The position numbers and the translations under genes are program-made. From positions 124,001 through 188,000 of the forward strand of contig NW_027305496.1 of NCBI RefSeq assembly GCF_039555335.1: a stretch of DNA of 64,000 nt, given 5' to 3'. This DNA is from Amphiura filiformis. Lineage: Eukaryota; Echinodermata; Ophiuroidea; Amphilepidida; Amphiuridae. This document shows positions 42,792 to 56,190 of the stretch, one piece after another (position 1 is the first letter of the stretch; each line of letters begins with the position of its first letter). The notes under the pieces were generated by a model. It saw only the letters and a program-made list of their open reading frames with translations, did not search any database and was not told where the DNA came from.

Positions 42792-43583
42792 TAAGGCCAA
42801 AAAAAAAAAAAAAAGGTTTGTCTCACGAACCCGCGCGCATAAGTATGTGAAAGCGATACAGCGAGTTTGTCTACGCGCTGACCGCCTTTGTAAAGGGTTT
42901 GTTTTTTTTCCCCCGATTTTTCCGGTTCCCGATAGTTCGACCAACGTAGTAAAAATGAATTCCTCAATGTCAGAAAACCATCGAAAATGTCAGGCAGCGC
43001 GTATGCCATTAGTGTTGCAGATAGCCCGTAACCCACACCGTAGCCTCAGTCTCGCTAGTTTCACGCCATCCTTGCAACGGCACGGAGCGTAAAGCCGACG
43101 AAGCAAAGTGGATGCAATATAAAAGGACTTAGCCTACGGAGAACTCTGCGATCGAGTGAAGCCATGTTGTTTTCATAAATTTTTGTATTTTTTGTAGCTG
43201 TTTTTAACGAATTTTTTACCGCTTATTTCAACATGATTGTTCGATTCGTATAGTTAAAACAGGGGGACTGTGCTGAGGAATTGGGCACTGCATCGGTGCG
43301 CCGATTCGTTACTCTGAATGCCCTAAAAATGAGTTGGTGTCGGGCTAAGCTGTAACCCGTATTAACATTGTAAATTTGTTGCTTCTCTTTCATTGTAAGA
43401 CCACTTGTAGTTTTCCAATACCTGTCTTGTGATTTTCATTTGTCTCAGGCTAAAAAAAAAAAAAACAAAAAAACCGCATTAGCATAGCTTCCAAACCAAA
43501 AAAAAAAAGAAAAAAAAGCATAGCACTTAGCTTTTTTGGCAAATGTTCGTGAGACAAACCTTTTTTTTTTTTTTTTGGCCTAA
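42792..43583. mobile_element. Oligo-A-ended element, family D (792 bp)
   Basis: Ends TAAGGCCAAAAA and TTTTTGGCCTAA with the adjoining inverted block GGTTTGTCTCACGAAC. The interior is CpG-rich in part (42,840-43,320) with no significant frame. Confidence 0.8.
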
Positions 43584-43723
43584 CATGCACTAAATATTTT
43601 TGGTGTTGTGTGCTCCAAGCAGTGTTGTTACAAGTCATTTGGCCTAATTTTTAACTCAAGTCAAGTCACTGTATTTCAGTGGGGTCAAATCACTGAATCA
43701 CTCGGGTCACTTGCCACATTGCG

Positions 43724-43923
43724 CTATTCCAGTTGATATTCATATTCATACACCCCCTATGGAAGACAACATGACCTTAATCTTCCACAGAGTTGGGAGT
43801 GTGTATTTGAAATGGAGTTAATACCAGAATGGGTGACTCAATTTGAAAGCTCCCACCCCTGTGTGGAAGATTAAGGTCATGTCTACCATCTTGGGGGTGT
43901 ATTGAATTCAACTGGAACAGCCC
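43724..43923. mobile_element. Foldback MITE, family B
   Basis: CTATTCCAGTTGATATTCAT to TTCAACTGGAACAGCCCAAT. Confidence 0.85.
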
Positions 43924-44908
43924 AATTTATGACTTGTTATAACACTGGCTCCGAGAATGATCTCTCGCTTCTGTCGCAGTCCATAAGGATAACGTCTTGG
44001 AGATTGGGCAGTCCTGTTAGGGCTCATATTGAAATACCCTACCACGTTTTCACACAGAAAGAAGGCAGGATTCCCCTCGCTAAGCGCGCGCCTCAGGAAA
44101 GCTCGATCATAAAACGGATGGATTATATGCATACACCCTGCCCAGGATTTTAACAAAAGAAGGCTAGCACAGGAAAGCTGCAGGATGGCGCACACCTTCC
44201 TGTGTAAGGGAATTTCAATATGTCCATCAAATCAGTTGTACATATACTACATATTTATATATACTGCTCAGCACTATTAATGTTGATGCCCTTAACTACT
44301 AAGTGTGCTTTTTTTGTACTACAGGGTGTCCCAAAAATATACTAAAATATATTTAATCAACTTTTCAGAAATACAATGTAGGGGCCTCTTTTTTTGGGAC
44401 ACCCTGTATATGTGGTCACAAATTATGTTAGTCAACAGACAAATTATGTAAGGGGCTGTGCAATAATTATGAGCCTTCGGAGGGTAAATTTCCAAATGGC
44501 CCGCCAAAAATTGCTTGCCCCCACCCCCACCCTCTTGCCCTGGCAAGAATTGCATCCCCCCCCCCAGCCAGCCAAAAAATCCCCCTTGCTCATGCCAAAT
44601 TGTTGGGATCCCAATTTGCAAACCTTAAATCCCACCTTAAATGGTCTAGTTATATGTTGAGAGCCGGGGTTGCGAGCGCAGGAAAAATTGTATTTAAGCA
44701 TTTCCGTTCCCCCCTCCCAATTTTACCCTCCCAACAGGGCTCATAATTATTGCACAGCCCCCTAAGTCATGAGACAAAATTATGTAAGTCATCAGAGCTT
44801 GTCTTAATCACCACCTCGTCCCCCACATTTCTCAAAAAAGATTTTTATACTACCTAAAGTCCTAAAACCTGCATAATGTTTATGTACAAAAAATTTCTTG
44901 CAAATTAA

Positions 44909-45566
44909 GGGCTGGGGTATGAACGTTTGGACAGTATTTATTTTGGGACATTAGAAGCATCAGACATATCGAATTGCATTCTGAATACGAAGAATGTCCT
45001 TCTGATATCAAATAATTTTGATTTTTGAAATTAGCAATTTAATACACATTTTATGGCAAATCATTAAAATTGATATTTTTGATATTTAACAGTACTTGAA
45101 GTAAACTTTATAAATCTGATGATTTATACTTAAAGTGTATGTAGGTGGGATGAAAAGCCCGTGATCAATTGAAAATGTTGACCTTTCGTATTGAAGATAT
45201 GGATTTTTTTCCCAAAACACCCAAAAAAATTAGGTCTTTTTGAGAAAAAAATCCATATCTTCAATATGAAAGGTCAAAAATTTCAATTGACCGTCGGCTT
45301 TTCCTCCCTGCTACATACACTTTAAGAATATATCATTAGATTTATATAATTTACTTCGAGGACTGTTATATATCAAAATTTGAAAAATATCAAATTTTTA
45401 ATTTGTCATAAAATTTGTATTATATTGTGATTGTCAAAAAATGAAAATTATTTGATATCAGAAAGACATGCTTCGTATTCAGAATGCAATTCGATAGGTC
45501 TGAGGTGCTCTCATGTCCCACAAAAAATACTGTCGAAACGCAATAACCGCTCATTTTATAGATCCC
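44909..45566. mobile_element. piggyBac-like MITE, family F, with an internal hairpin insertion
   Basis: TTAA at 44905-44908 and 45567-45570. It shares CGAATTGCATTCTGAATACG and its inverse with 19,496-19,990. An extra hairpin (TTGAAGATATGGATTTTTTT arms, 45,150-45,310) is absent from the 19-kb copy. Confidence 0.85.
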
Positions 45567-45669
45567 TTAATTCATTTAGCAAAGATGTCAAATTTGAATT
45601 ACATTCTGGTAATTCAACACGGTTTCAATTTTTTCAAAAGATTCAAAAATATAAATTGTCATGACCATA

Positions 45670-45856
45670 TATGATGCGATCAAGCAAAATCAGTTGGAAC
45701 TCGGAAATATTGATTTTGGAAATATTGGATCTGGTTGTTCAATTTCAATGGGGTTTTCTGGAAAATGCAGCTTTGTAAATGTTTTTTACTATCCTGTAAG
45801 AAAATGAAAAATTAATATCACCAAGTTCCAACTGATTTTGCTTGATCGCATCACAT
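45670..45856. mobile_element. MITE family A, internally deleted
   Basis: ATGATGCGATCAAGCAAAAT then CAGTTGG on the left and TTGCTTGATCGCATCACAT on the right; about 60 bp shorter than full copies. Confidence 0.85.
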
Positions 45857-46179
45857 ATATAGAATCAGCATGAAAAATACATTAAAATTAGTACAAACAA
45901 GCCTAGTATTGGTTCAGTGGTTCTTAATATAGCTCTTGGTATTTTGAGAAAATGGACTTTTTATGTTGAATTTTATGTTACCATGCACAGCATTAACTTG
46001 CGAGGGCCAAATAAAAAAAATGGCCATTGTGTGTGTAAGAAAAATATGATTTTCGTTTTCAAAACGCTATGTAACTTGCCATGTACAGTATGTTATTTAT
46101 GACTATGCTTTGACCTGGAGTTTGGTAGAGAATTCAGTGCTTTACGAGTTTGCGATGCAAGTTGCGTGCCAACAAACCG

Positions 46180-46800
46180 CATTTGTGTATACGTTCTGCG
46201 CGATAAGGTTACCGCTACTGCCACCAGTGAAATGCCCACCAGTGTCTACCATTATTATGTTTTGATGAGTCCAAGTGTGTGAAAATATTGGATCCATGCA
46301 AAACATAATAATGATAAAATTGGATGCTTTACGCCCAATATTTATTAGTCTTGTAATGAGTTTTAAAATATTGGATATTTTAAAACTCATAGCTCGACCA
46401 ATATATATGGGCTCAATCAATCCAATTATATCAAACTCGAGGTGACACAAAGTTTGAGAGGAAATTGTCAAATTTATAATGAGAAATGGACAAAGGTGTG
46501 AATTTTGCTTTTTTTCCTTGTCGATCAAAATGTCATCGTATTTTGATAGGGTATTGAAGTTTGTTTTTATTGTTATGATTTATTATTTAAAACCCCTTGA
46601 AAACTACCTGCCGATTGGCCAAAAAGAAGTTTTCATTATCAATTGGACCAATGAGCAACATTGTTAGAATGATTTCACCACACAAAAAAATTGGGGTGAA
46701 TTATTTGCAAAGCTCCATTCTGATTGGTGATTAAAGTAGTGAAGATACATGTATCATGTAATTGACCAATCAGTGGCAATGTTAGATCGGCAGGTAGATT
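46180..46800. repeat. Dispersed repeat related to 1-50 and 1,880-2,350
   Basis: Carries TTATTATGTTTTGATGAGTC, TTACGCCCAATATTTATTAG and, at 46,757, TGTAATTGACCAATCAGTGG, which recurs at position 11. Confidence 0.6.
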
Positions 46801-46822
46801 GATAGATTTTCTCAGTGTCAGT

Positions 46823-46951
46823 CAGGGGCTTAGCAAGCAGGTGGATACACCAAAGTGAAAATGGGATAGGCCTGATAAAGGAGATGTTAAAAGTGGCCCC
46901 ACACTGCTGCTTGTCCATGGGCCCTTGGGACCGGCTCTTGCTATGCCCCTG
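46823..46951. mobile_element. hAT-like MITE, 129 bp
   Basis: Ends CAGGGGCTTAGCAAGC and TTGCTATGCCCCTG; flanking 8-mers GTGTCAGT and GTGTTAAT match at 6 of 8 positions. Confidence 0.6.
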
Positions 46952-47284
46952 GTGTTAATGGTCATTTGGGCCCTCTGTCTGAAAATTCAGAGGCTCACAT
47001 TTGCTCATCGTTCATCAATTTTTAGAAGTCCAAACTCAAATAATTTCTAATCAGCCACCTTTAATGTCCAGATTTTTCCCTCCTTTATAGCAGTTGTATA
47101 TAAAAGTTTTAAGTTTCATTTTGCTGCCAATATATCACAGAATAATACAAACCAAGTTTATTTTCTAACTTAGTGTTACTAATAAGTATATATTTAACAG
47201 GAATGTTGGTACTTTTTTTATGATTTTTTTATTTTTTTCTAGAAACACTAAATTACATAAATTCTAGGATTTTTTTAGCCAACA

Positions 47285-48500
47285 GGGAAGGGTGCTATTT
47301 TTACCAAACTTTCATGGATGGTAAATAAGATTAATATCTTAATTCTCTCGTCAGTTTTTTCCAATTAAGTGTTTCTATTTTAAGCTACAGTGTTTCTAAC
47401 ATTCCCTAAAATTAAAAATGGAAAAAATAATTTTTTTCAAAAAGTAATTAACACTTTATCCAAAAAAACTGCCGAGAGAATTTAGATATTAAGCTTATTT
47501 ACCACACCTGAAAGTTTGGTAACCATAGCTCCTTCCTAAGTGGGCAAAAAAATCAAAAACTGTCAAAATTAAGGGAATTTTCAAAAAATAAAGAAAAACA
47601 TAAGAATTGTTACAATTCTTATAAGACTCTTAAAATAGGTGGAGAAAATACTTTTCTTTGTTATGTTAGAGATTTAAATGAATAGACCTGATTGATCAGA
47701 CACAAGAGCTATTTTTCTGCAAGGGTGTTGTATCCGAGGCAGCTACCTTAAACACAATCGTTGTCATTCGTATCTGAGTACCGTATGATGATAATTTGAT
47801 TTGGAAGAAGCAATTTTCATACTTTTGCTAAATTATTAATTAATTGTGTGTTGTTAACTAAGTATACATAAATGTAAATACAGTCATGTAGATATTTACT
47901 TTCCCATGCCAACACTAACTTCTACGAGTATGACAGTGAAATTAACTCCCAGACACACCCGTGGCCATGCAGTGATTCCTCAAAGGACATATCGTCATAC
48001 ATGTGCATCACATATTGTCGTATCTCAAAAGGCTGCCTTGTGTGATTATTATCATCTAATTGTGATGAGATACACTGTAAAATTAAATTTAGGTGACATG
48101 ATCTGGTCCATGGGGTCCAAAAGAATGAAGGAATTTTTGATATTGAGTTACTATATAAATTTTAGGCTATCATAATTATCCTGAAAAATTAAAGGTCTAG
48201 CATACTTAGGAGTTTTGTGATGTCTATTTTCTTATGTATTTGATTGTTTTTACTCCATATTTTTGGCTTGATCTCAATTATAGATTTGTCTCTTTGGCCT
48301 CCATGGACCAGATTGTGCCATATATTAATTTTAAGGTATTATTGACACAATCACAATTATTACAATCTCATGTTCCTTCATAAAAGAAAAAGCATGCTGA
48401 TATATAATAGCAATACAACAATCATTATAAAAATCACACAAGGCAGCCTTTTGAGATGCAACAGTAAGTGATGCAGACATTGGTCTGGCAAGATGAGGAA
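47285..48500. repeat. Two adjacent inverted repeats, no gene
   Basis: The first (about 47,285-47,550) has arms with ACCAAACTTTCA and TGAAAGTTTGGT. The second (about 48,000-48,490) has arms with TCTCAAAAGGCTGCCTTGTG and its inverse. The short open frames here are products of the second repeat. Confidence 0.6.
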
Positions 48501-49104
48501 TGTGTGGACACATAGTTGGTGGGTTCCTTCATCACAAAAAGCGGGAAACAAAGCCTTGAGGAAGTAGCCATAAATCATTTGCATTCTATACTGGCACTTT
48601 TTTGCACTGATCAACACGGCGATTGTCCCGTTATTCCGTTAATGATCGACATACACAGGGCTTTGATTAGCTCAATTCTGTGCTGACCAACGCTTTGACA
48701 CGTAATCGGCCAATGAGATTATCCGTTTGTTGTCATGATTGTCAGATGATTGAATCAGCCAATCAGAACCCCACTTCTGTGTTTACGCTGTGCACAAACT
48801 AGTGGCGTTCTTCTCTGCCAGCAAGTATAGTGTATAGGCATTTGGTACAGAATGCTCTGGACCTGGATTAACTGACATTTTGTATTAAAGTTAGTGCTGG
48901 CGTGAGAAAAAAATTTGCAATTGTATGATCCCGGTGTATGATCAATTAAGTCCACCTCTAACTGAGAATAATTAATATGAGCGACTATAAAATCTTGTAA
49001 AACAAGATGTAATTTGCTTTGAATTTGTACAGATTTAATTTAATTTATAGATTATATATAATATAGAGAGAAAGAAACTAGAATATAGTTTAATTATGGT
49101 GCTA

Positions 49105-49351
49105 TATGTGGTGTGATCAAGCAAAATCAGTCTGAAGTCGGACATATTCAATTTTCAGTTTCTTATAGGATTGTAAACAGCAGTTGTAAAGCTGCATTTT
49201 GCAGAAAACCCCATTGAATTTGGACAGCCAGTTAAAAATATGAGCAGTTAAGAGTTTCCAAAACAAAAGGAAATACTTCCTTTGTTTGGCTATATATCTC
49301 AAAATCAATATTGCCCGACTTCTGAGTGATTTTGCTTGATCACATCATATG
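49105..49351. mobile_element. MITE family A
   Basis: ATATGTGGTGTGATCAAGCA to TTTTGCTTGATCACATCATA, in inverted body orientation relative to the NAPRT copies. Confidence 0.85.
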
Positions 49352-49399
49352 TGCAGTGTGTTTTGTTTTTCAAGAAGGAAATGCATGGACCAGACTTTA

Positions 49400-49590
49400 A
49401 TCCCATGAGTGCTATGTTTTGATTGGTTACAAGGAGACTTATAATTTATTGAGCCAATCAGTAACATGGTAACTTTGGTAAGATTCAATTGTACAGCTGA
49501 AGAGGATTGAGAGCTGCATTCTAATTGGTCAATCAGATTAACATATCGCTTAATTAACCAATCAGAAATGGTGTATTAAAGAAAGGGGTT
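49400..49590. repeat. CCAAT-rich dispersed repeat, related to 42,275-42,420
   Basis: TTTTGATTGGTTACAA, GAGCCAATCA and GAGAGCTG(C/T) blocks occur in the same order at both places. Confidence 0.6.
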
Positions 49591-50021
49591 AAATTGAGTG
49601 GCCATTGAGATAACTGCGGTGTGCATTTTTATGGTGCAACAGATTAATGGGCTAATATTACATTCTGTCGGTCAGCATGACATCACTTGCGATAGATCGC
49701 TTCTTCCCATTGGTTGCTTTTAATGATATTTGGCTGTTCCATCTTGTCCACGAAGGGGACGCTTACCATAGCACTCAATGGGGAAAATCACAAAAAATGC
49801 TAAATACCTCTTGATGAATCAATTCCAAAAGTTGGATTTTCTATCAAGGATCAACTTTAAATATTTACCGGTACCAAAGATAAGACAAATTGGTATTTCC
49901 TGGGCTGAGAAAATTGACTTGAACTTAATGCCCTGTACAAACCAATAGGGATTTCATGAGGGTGTCCCCTTTGACAGACGTGAGAAGTGGGTAAGTGCAA
50001 AATAGATGGAACAGCCTTGAC

Positions 50022-50180
50022 CGAGAGAATTTGAAATCCATTATATACTATGAAATTCATGACCTTAATCTTCTACACAGGAAATGTGAATTTCAAATTC
50101 AGGTAACCCCATTTGAAATCTACACCACCTGCGTGGGAGATTAAGGTCGTATCTTACATAGGGGGTGTGTGGATGCCTAC
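50022..50180. mobile_element. Foldback MITE, family B (diverged)
   Basis: CATGACCTTAATCTTCTACA, CCATTTGAAATCTACACC and GGAGATTAAGGTCGTATCTT in family order. A further partial copy is at 50,517-50,590. Confidence 0.7.
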
Positions 50181-51024
50181 TGTGTTTCTGCTTTCTTAAA
50201 TTTCCTTTTAGCTTTGTTCTACTTATTGCCATTTTTACAATTTTTGTCAGTATTATCAGTATTACATTTGTACACAAAACACTTTCAAAGAAAGATTCCA
50301 CCATGTTTCCTTGCCACTCGATCATGGAGGCCAAAATAATGTACCTCCCAATGAGGTAGAACCAAAGAGTACTGACTCTGCCATGTTTGGGTGTCACTCA
50401 TGGTGGGCACAAATAGTGTACCTCCCGATTATTTTTCTATGCACCCAGCAAACTTTGATTCAATGGTGCAGATTTCAAACATTTGAAACACTCAAGCTTA
50501 AGGACAATTCTCATTTGATTTGAAATCTACACCCCCTGTGTGCGAGATTAATGTCATGTCTTCCATAGGTTTATGGATGTCAACTGGAAAGTCACGGTCC
50601 ATTGAGTTTGGATTGTCAGTTTCCAAAGATTTCTGCTTCAGAGAGTGAAAGTCACTTTCAATTTTACTAACAAACAGGGTATTTTATTTAGTATTTTTTA
50701 TTATTATTATATGCGTTATATAATATGTTGAAATATGTGACCTCCTACCACAAAATGAGTGTGAAGTCACAAGTTGGTAGTTTCGAGACATCCTGGCCGT
50801 TGATTTCTTTATACATGTATCACACACACCTTTTCAAGCCAATTTAGTATATAATCTGTATGTCCTTAGTGAGGGGGGGGGGGCACAAAAGGCCATTCAG
50901 TAAGGACACACGTACTACAGGTGCTCAGCAAACAAAGAACATCATCTCAACAGCCAGGATCCCAGCCGGGATGTCTCGAAACTACTAACTTGTAACTTTA
51001 CACTCATTTCGTGGTAGCAGGTCA

Positions 51025-51287
51025 CATGTGTGATGAGATCAACCAAAATCAGTCGGAACTCAGAAATATTGATTTTGAGATACAGCCAAACAAAGTTAAT
51101 ATTTCCTTTTGTTTCCTGAGCTGTTGTTTTAGAAACTCTTTAATTGATCATACCTTTGGAACTGGTTGTTCAATTTCAACAGGGTTTTCTGCAAAATGCA
51201 GCCTGTAAATGCTTTTTACTATCCTATAAGAAACTGAAAATTTAATATTTCCGACTTCCGACTGATTTTGCTTGATCGCATGACATA
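51025..51287. mobile_element. MITE family A
   Basis: CATGTGTGATGAGATCAACC to TTGCTTGATCGCATGACAT, full length. Confidence 0.85.
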
Positions 51288-51770
51288 TGAAAAGATCATA
51301 TATGCAAAATGCGATGTATGCCATTTATGTTATCCATATTTGACAGGTTATATTTGCCTGTGTTTTTGCATCTGATGAACTCCTCATGTCAGGGATGCCA
51401 GTTTTCAGGCAATTACCGGATTTATGTTACTCCAAATTTCTGCACTTTTATTTATTTTCAGTCCATTTTGAAGCTTTATAGATCAAATTTTCAGGCTTTT
51501 TTTTTTAAATATTTGAACAGTTTTTTGAAAATACATGCCAAAAATATGATATTATTACAATCAAGTCTAAAGACTTATATAAATACAAAGTCTAATTTTA
51601 AGTTGTACATTCTACTACAGATATTGGAACACACATATACTACAGATATTGGAACACATGTGTGTTCCAATATCTGTGATTCTATTTTGTTATTGTTATT
51701 TTATTGTTTGAAGTCGGCCAATGCTGCTTGCAAATGACTGACAGATGGATTGTATGTATTGAAAATAATG

Positions 51771-52186
51771 TAAGGCAAAAAAAAAAAATATGTTTGTTTC
51801 CTGTAGCAGCTCAAAAAAGTCCAATGCAAAATGGGTGGTTTGTTTTTTGTTTGTTTTTTGCTGCAAATTGGAAGGGGAATATACAGTGGGTCTCTCCGAC
51901 ACACACACAAAAAAAATCATATTTCTGCATAAGAATATCTATGATCCCCTTTCAACCTGCAGATTAAAAAAGGTATTAAAAAATGTGTGATATTTTCTCC
52001 AGTAGTTTTTCAATACGCTCATTTGTTGCATGTGTAAATATTTACTCCAGTAGTGTTTTATATTATTTTTTTTTTTTTTTTTCAGGTGTTTTGGGTTTTT
52101 TTTCTTTGAAAAGTGAAAAAAAAATTAAAAACCGTAATGCGTGCACTCCAGGAAACAAGCTTGGTTTTTTTGGTTTTTTGGCCTAA
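51771..52186. mobile_element. Oligo-A-ended element, family D
   Basis: TAAGGCAAAAAAAAAAAATA then TGTTTGTTTCCTG on the left; CAGGAAACAAGC and TTTTTTGGCCTAA on the right. Confidence 0.75.
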
Positions 52187-52489
52187 TTTATGTGTAATTA
52201 ATTGTTGTAATTATGCACTGGTTTTTGATCAAATTAAAATCACCAGAGAAATATTATATAGTCACAATTTCTGTTTTAAAAATTACAGAAATCATGGTAT
52301 TGTCAAATATTGTAGAATTGTGCAAAATATCTGTGGTATTTGTGATACCCTATGTACAAGTGCAACTACATATATATAAAGAAAATGCCGAAGAAAATTG
52401 ATGTCATGACTGTTTATTGTAATTAGTGTCAGGGGCATTGCTAGACCAATATGATTCGGGGGTGTACAGCATGTTTTGCCGATGGAAAT

Positions 52490-53945
52490 ATTTTGTGAAT
52501 TGTAGACCCAAATTTTTGTTAGCCAGGACGGCGCTCAAGAATCTTAAAAGTGGAGGGGTAGGGATCAAAAAATTTTTCAACAATTTTTTTATAATTAGTA
52601 ACTACTACAACATTCACAATAAGTCTATTACGTAATAATAGCACAATTTCATAACACATTAATCTTTTATATGGCTCTTGCAATTTATTTATTAAGTCAT
52701 ATTTTACCAGGGTAGCCCAGTCAGTGCATAGCACATGATATACATAGGGGCCCTGGAGAACATATACACAATATAAAATTAGATTGTTAAAATTACACAA
52801 TTATAATTATACAAAGCTCAATTTAAATACATAAAAACTACATAACAATTTAAAACACAACAATAATATTATTATATACAATTATTGTTATATCAGTATT
52901 GATAAAAAATAAAATGACAAAAGAATAATAAAATATTATCATAGCACACACGAAGGAGATACATAAAACATAAAATACATTAATAATAAAAGACATATAA
53001 TCTGAATTGCCATTATTAACTGAGCCGACAATCACATAGCATTGACTACATTTGCTGACAATCATATGTGACCATCCAGCACAACTGAGCCCTGAAGTCA
53101 CCAATCATCATTTTTGAGATATTCAACCAAAATATTGGTTGAAATTAGCTTTAAAATGATGTATATCATGTCTATAGTACTTGACATTTAAGTAGTGAAA
53201 AATCAATAAAACAGTCCTTTGTTTCCTATTGTTTATTGTTAAGTTCAATCATGGAGCATATCTCAATAGTGGCACTGGAGACATCCGGGCTCAGTTGTGG
53301 TGGATGGTCACATATGGTTTTGATGACAAGTCAATTGTTGCAGACAAAATTGTGTATTGGGAGGGTGTTACACCCCCATACTCCCCCCCCCCCCTCTAGT
53401 GTGGCCCCTGATTAGTGTGGAATGTTCAGTGGCATACATGTAGGGGCTGGGGTCAATTACAGCCTCTGGAACACCTTCCTCCCCCTCCATCCGATGGAAT
53501 GCTGGCTTCCATGATGTTTAGACTTTAGGCTTTTGCCCATTTTTGTCAAATTTTCCCTCCTTGAAAGTTGCCTCCCCACCCCTCAAAAAAAGTCCTGTCA
53601 AAATCACTGTTGTGTGTGGTTGCGCATGATAGGCAGGGCCGTCGCTAGAAGGGGGTATGGGGGGTGTAACACCCCCAACACAAATTGACTGTTATTGTCG
53701 GCAAATGTAGTGAAAGCTTAATGTGATTATGAGTCATATAAAAGATTAATGTGTTACAAACTTGTACCAGGGACTTGTGCAGTTGCTACATAATATGTAA
53801 ATAGGCCTATTGTTAATGTTATAGTAGTTATTAATTTTTTGTTTTTAATGGATCGTAACCCCCCCACACACACACACACTTTTTAGATTCTCGAGCGCCG
53901 TCCTGGCTAAAAAAAAATTGGGTCTACAATTCAAAAAACATTTCT
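52490..53945. mobile_element. 1.45-kb noncoding element with long inverted ends
   Basis: TAGCCAGGACGGCGCTCAAG at 52,518 faces CTCGAGCGCCGTCCTGGCTA at about 53,892. AACACATTAATCTTTTATAT at 52,654 faces its inverse at about 53,735. A second nested inverted-repeat element lies at 53,064-53,317 (CATATGTGACCATCC ends, GGGCTCAGTTGTG arm). Confidence 0.7.
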
Positions 53946-53949
53946 ATCA

Positions 53950-55230
53950 GTAGGTATATCACCTCAAAAATAAGGGCAGCAGAAACACGTTATTTAATGT
54001 TTCTACATGAATGACCTTTATTAAAGCATCAAAAATCAAAAAACCGAATTGAAATCGGTCAATGCATTGTGACGTAGTGTAAATTTTAAGATGCTCATAA
54101 ATGGAATGCAAATCTGCCACAAATTGCTATAATGACAAAATTGGCATATTTCGAGATTTTGAAGGTTTATTTGGACACTTGCTTGAAAAAGCAACGTTAA
54201 TTTCAGTATCACAGGTTAATTGCCTATCTTTTTAACTTCGTCAAAAGAAAACAAAATTAAAAAATCTATCATTGAATAATTATAATAAATTAACCAAATA
54301 TACTATTTTAGCAATTCCGCCAATCTGCAGACAAATAAAAGTTGAAAAAATGACTAAGTTCAGCTAATTAATATGCAAAATTGATGCCAAAAGAAAACCG
54401 TACATGATATCAGGGTGCGGTTTTTTCACAAACATATGTATACAAAGTTCTTTCAATTGATAACAAAAAATACACAAAAAGTAAACAATTATGCAAGTTA
54501 GCTTATTACAGCTAATTATGTATTCATCATATTATTATGTAAATTTGGCATGAGTAATTTTGTTTTTTTTCAATATTTAATGAAAGTCTTTTCATTTATC
54601 ATGAATTTGTCAAATATGAACCTGTTATGATGTTGAGTAAAGAATCTGCAGTTAATTACTTTAATATAATACAAAAAATACAAACTTTGACATTTTGACG
54701 GTGTCTGGAATAGAATTTTCATTTTTTCTGTAAATATGGTATGTGTCATCATTGCTCAAAGCCAAATCCGAAAAGTAAAAATAAAAATAAATTTGCAATG
54801 AGACTTTAAATTAACATTTTGTTATCTGGATTAACATGGGAATAGAAACGGTAAAAGCAACATCCCTCTACTATACCGCGTATACAAAAATGGTGTGGTT
54901 TTGGACACACACAATGGCTTAGAGCTATTGTGGTTTGGAATATTACTCCTTTAAACTAACTTAAAAATGTTTTGTTTCAAATCGTTTTCCTCAAGTGTGC
55001 CATTCGTTGTCGACGGAAATAATTTACATGCTTAGAAAGATTAGTATTTCAGCTAAATGGTGGTAGATCTTGATTTTTCAAAAGGCCTATATTTATTGAT
55101 TTATGAGGGATCTTCAACAATCCATAAAAACAGGTAGTAGCTCTTAAACGAAGCAATATTTATTTTTAAAAAACCCGATGGAAGTCACAGAAAGGTTTCA
55201 CACACCATATATCAAAAATTCAAACAATTG
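53950..55230. other. No gene seen
   Basis: AT-rich unique-looking sequence with no open frame over 60 codons supported by composition, and no repeat that I can match elsewhere in the window. Confidence 0.4.
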
Positions 55231-55458
55231 TGATAAATAGCACATATGAGGAAATTAATTTTTCGGCATGGATGTTTGCCAAAATTGAACAACTTTCATG
55301 CGCGCGCTTTTCAATTTACTGTTATGCTTGTATGCACTGTGTGGCAGAAGTATTGTGCAGCCACTGTGACATGCCTACTATCAGCAAAACATGCTGTACA
55401 CCCCCACCCCCGAAAGATGATAGGGTATGTGTGCTGATGCATGTTTGTAAATAGGGTC

Positions 55459-55640
55459 CAACTTCGGTTGCTGTTTTCTGATGGCCCAGCTTTCTCGATA
55501 CTCTCTACTGCAAGATCAAGCAACTGACAACCAAGTAACTTCCATCTCCCATTTGTAGCATTTGAATCATAATGGGCTTGGTCATGTTGCTCTTCTCTGG
55601 TCTTCTTTTTAGCCAATAAGAATGGGGGCCCACACCGGGG
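55459..55640 (-). other. Unassigned short open frame, possible coding fragment
   Basis: The minus strand reads about 60 residues of protein-like composition (NGRWKLLGCQLLDLAVESIE, AGPSENSNRSWTLF) with a possible AG upstream. I do not recognise the family. It could be a transposon gene fragment or chance. Confidence 0.25.
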
Positions 55641-55841
55641 GCCCACATAATTAACAAGAAAAATGCTCCAGTTTGAATATTATTTGTGTAGGGTCGCTCA
55701 GTGTATAGACAAATCCAATTTCACCCATTCCTACACCTGAATGGCCACCATAGCTTTGATCACCCGTGTTACATGTAGACAATAGAATGATGAAAGTTTA
55801 CAACACAATACAACATAACATCGATTTTTAAGCAGCTTTAA

Positions 55842-56190
55842 GGTGGTACTACCCCCTGATAATTTTTTTGACTAATTATGCATTTTTCTCAAAAATAACT
55901 ACCCACTGGTAACAAAAGTTATGTAGGGGCAAGGAATCCAATTACTTCACCAATTTTAGTGATATTAAGACAAGTGGTGCATTATATTATATTAAGAACT
56001 GAGGTACATTCTAGCGGTACCTCTTTTCTTATCACAAATAACGTAACGCTCGTCTTGAGTCGCTGCAATTCCAGTGTAGTAACTGGATTTCTTGCCCCTA
56101 TAATATACTTAACTTTGTTACCAGTGTGTTATTATTTTTTTAGAAAAATGCAAAAATAGTCACAAATTTATCAAGGGGTGAATTAGCACC
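55842..56190. mobile_element. piggyBac-like MITE, family C
   Basis: TTAA at 55838-55841 and 56191-56194; ends GGTGGTACTACCCCC and the diverged GGGTGAATTAGCACC. Confidence 0.85.

Noticed and set aside
47906..48617. Small open frames sharing SQKAALCD on both strands
   Set aside because: The shared words come from an inverted repeat and not from homologous genes.
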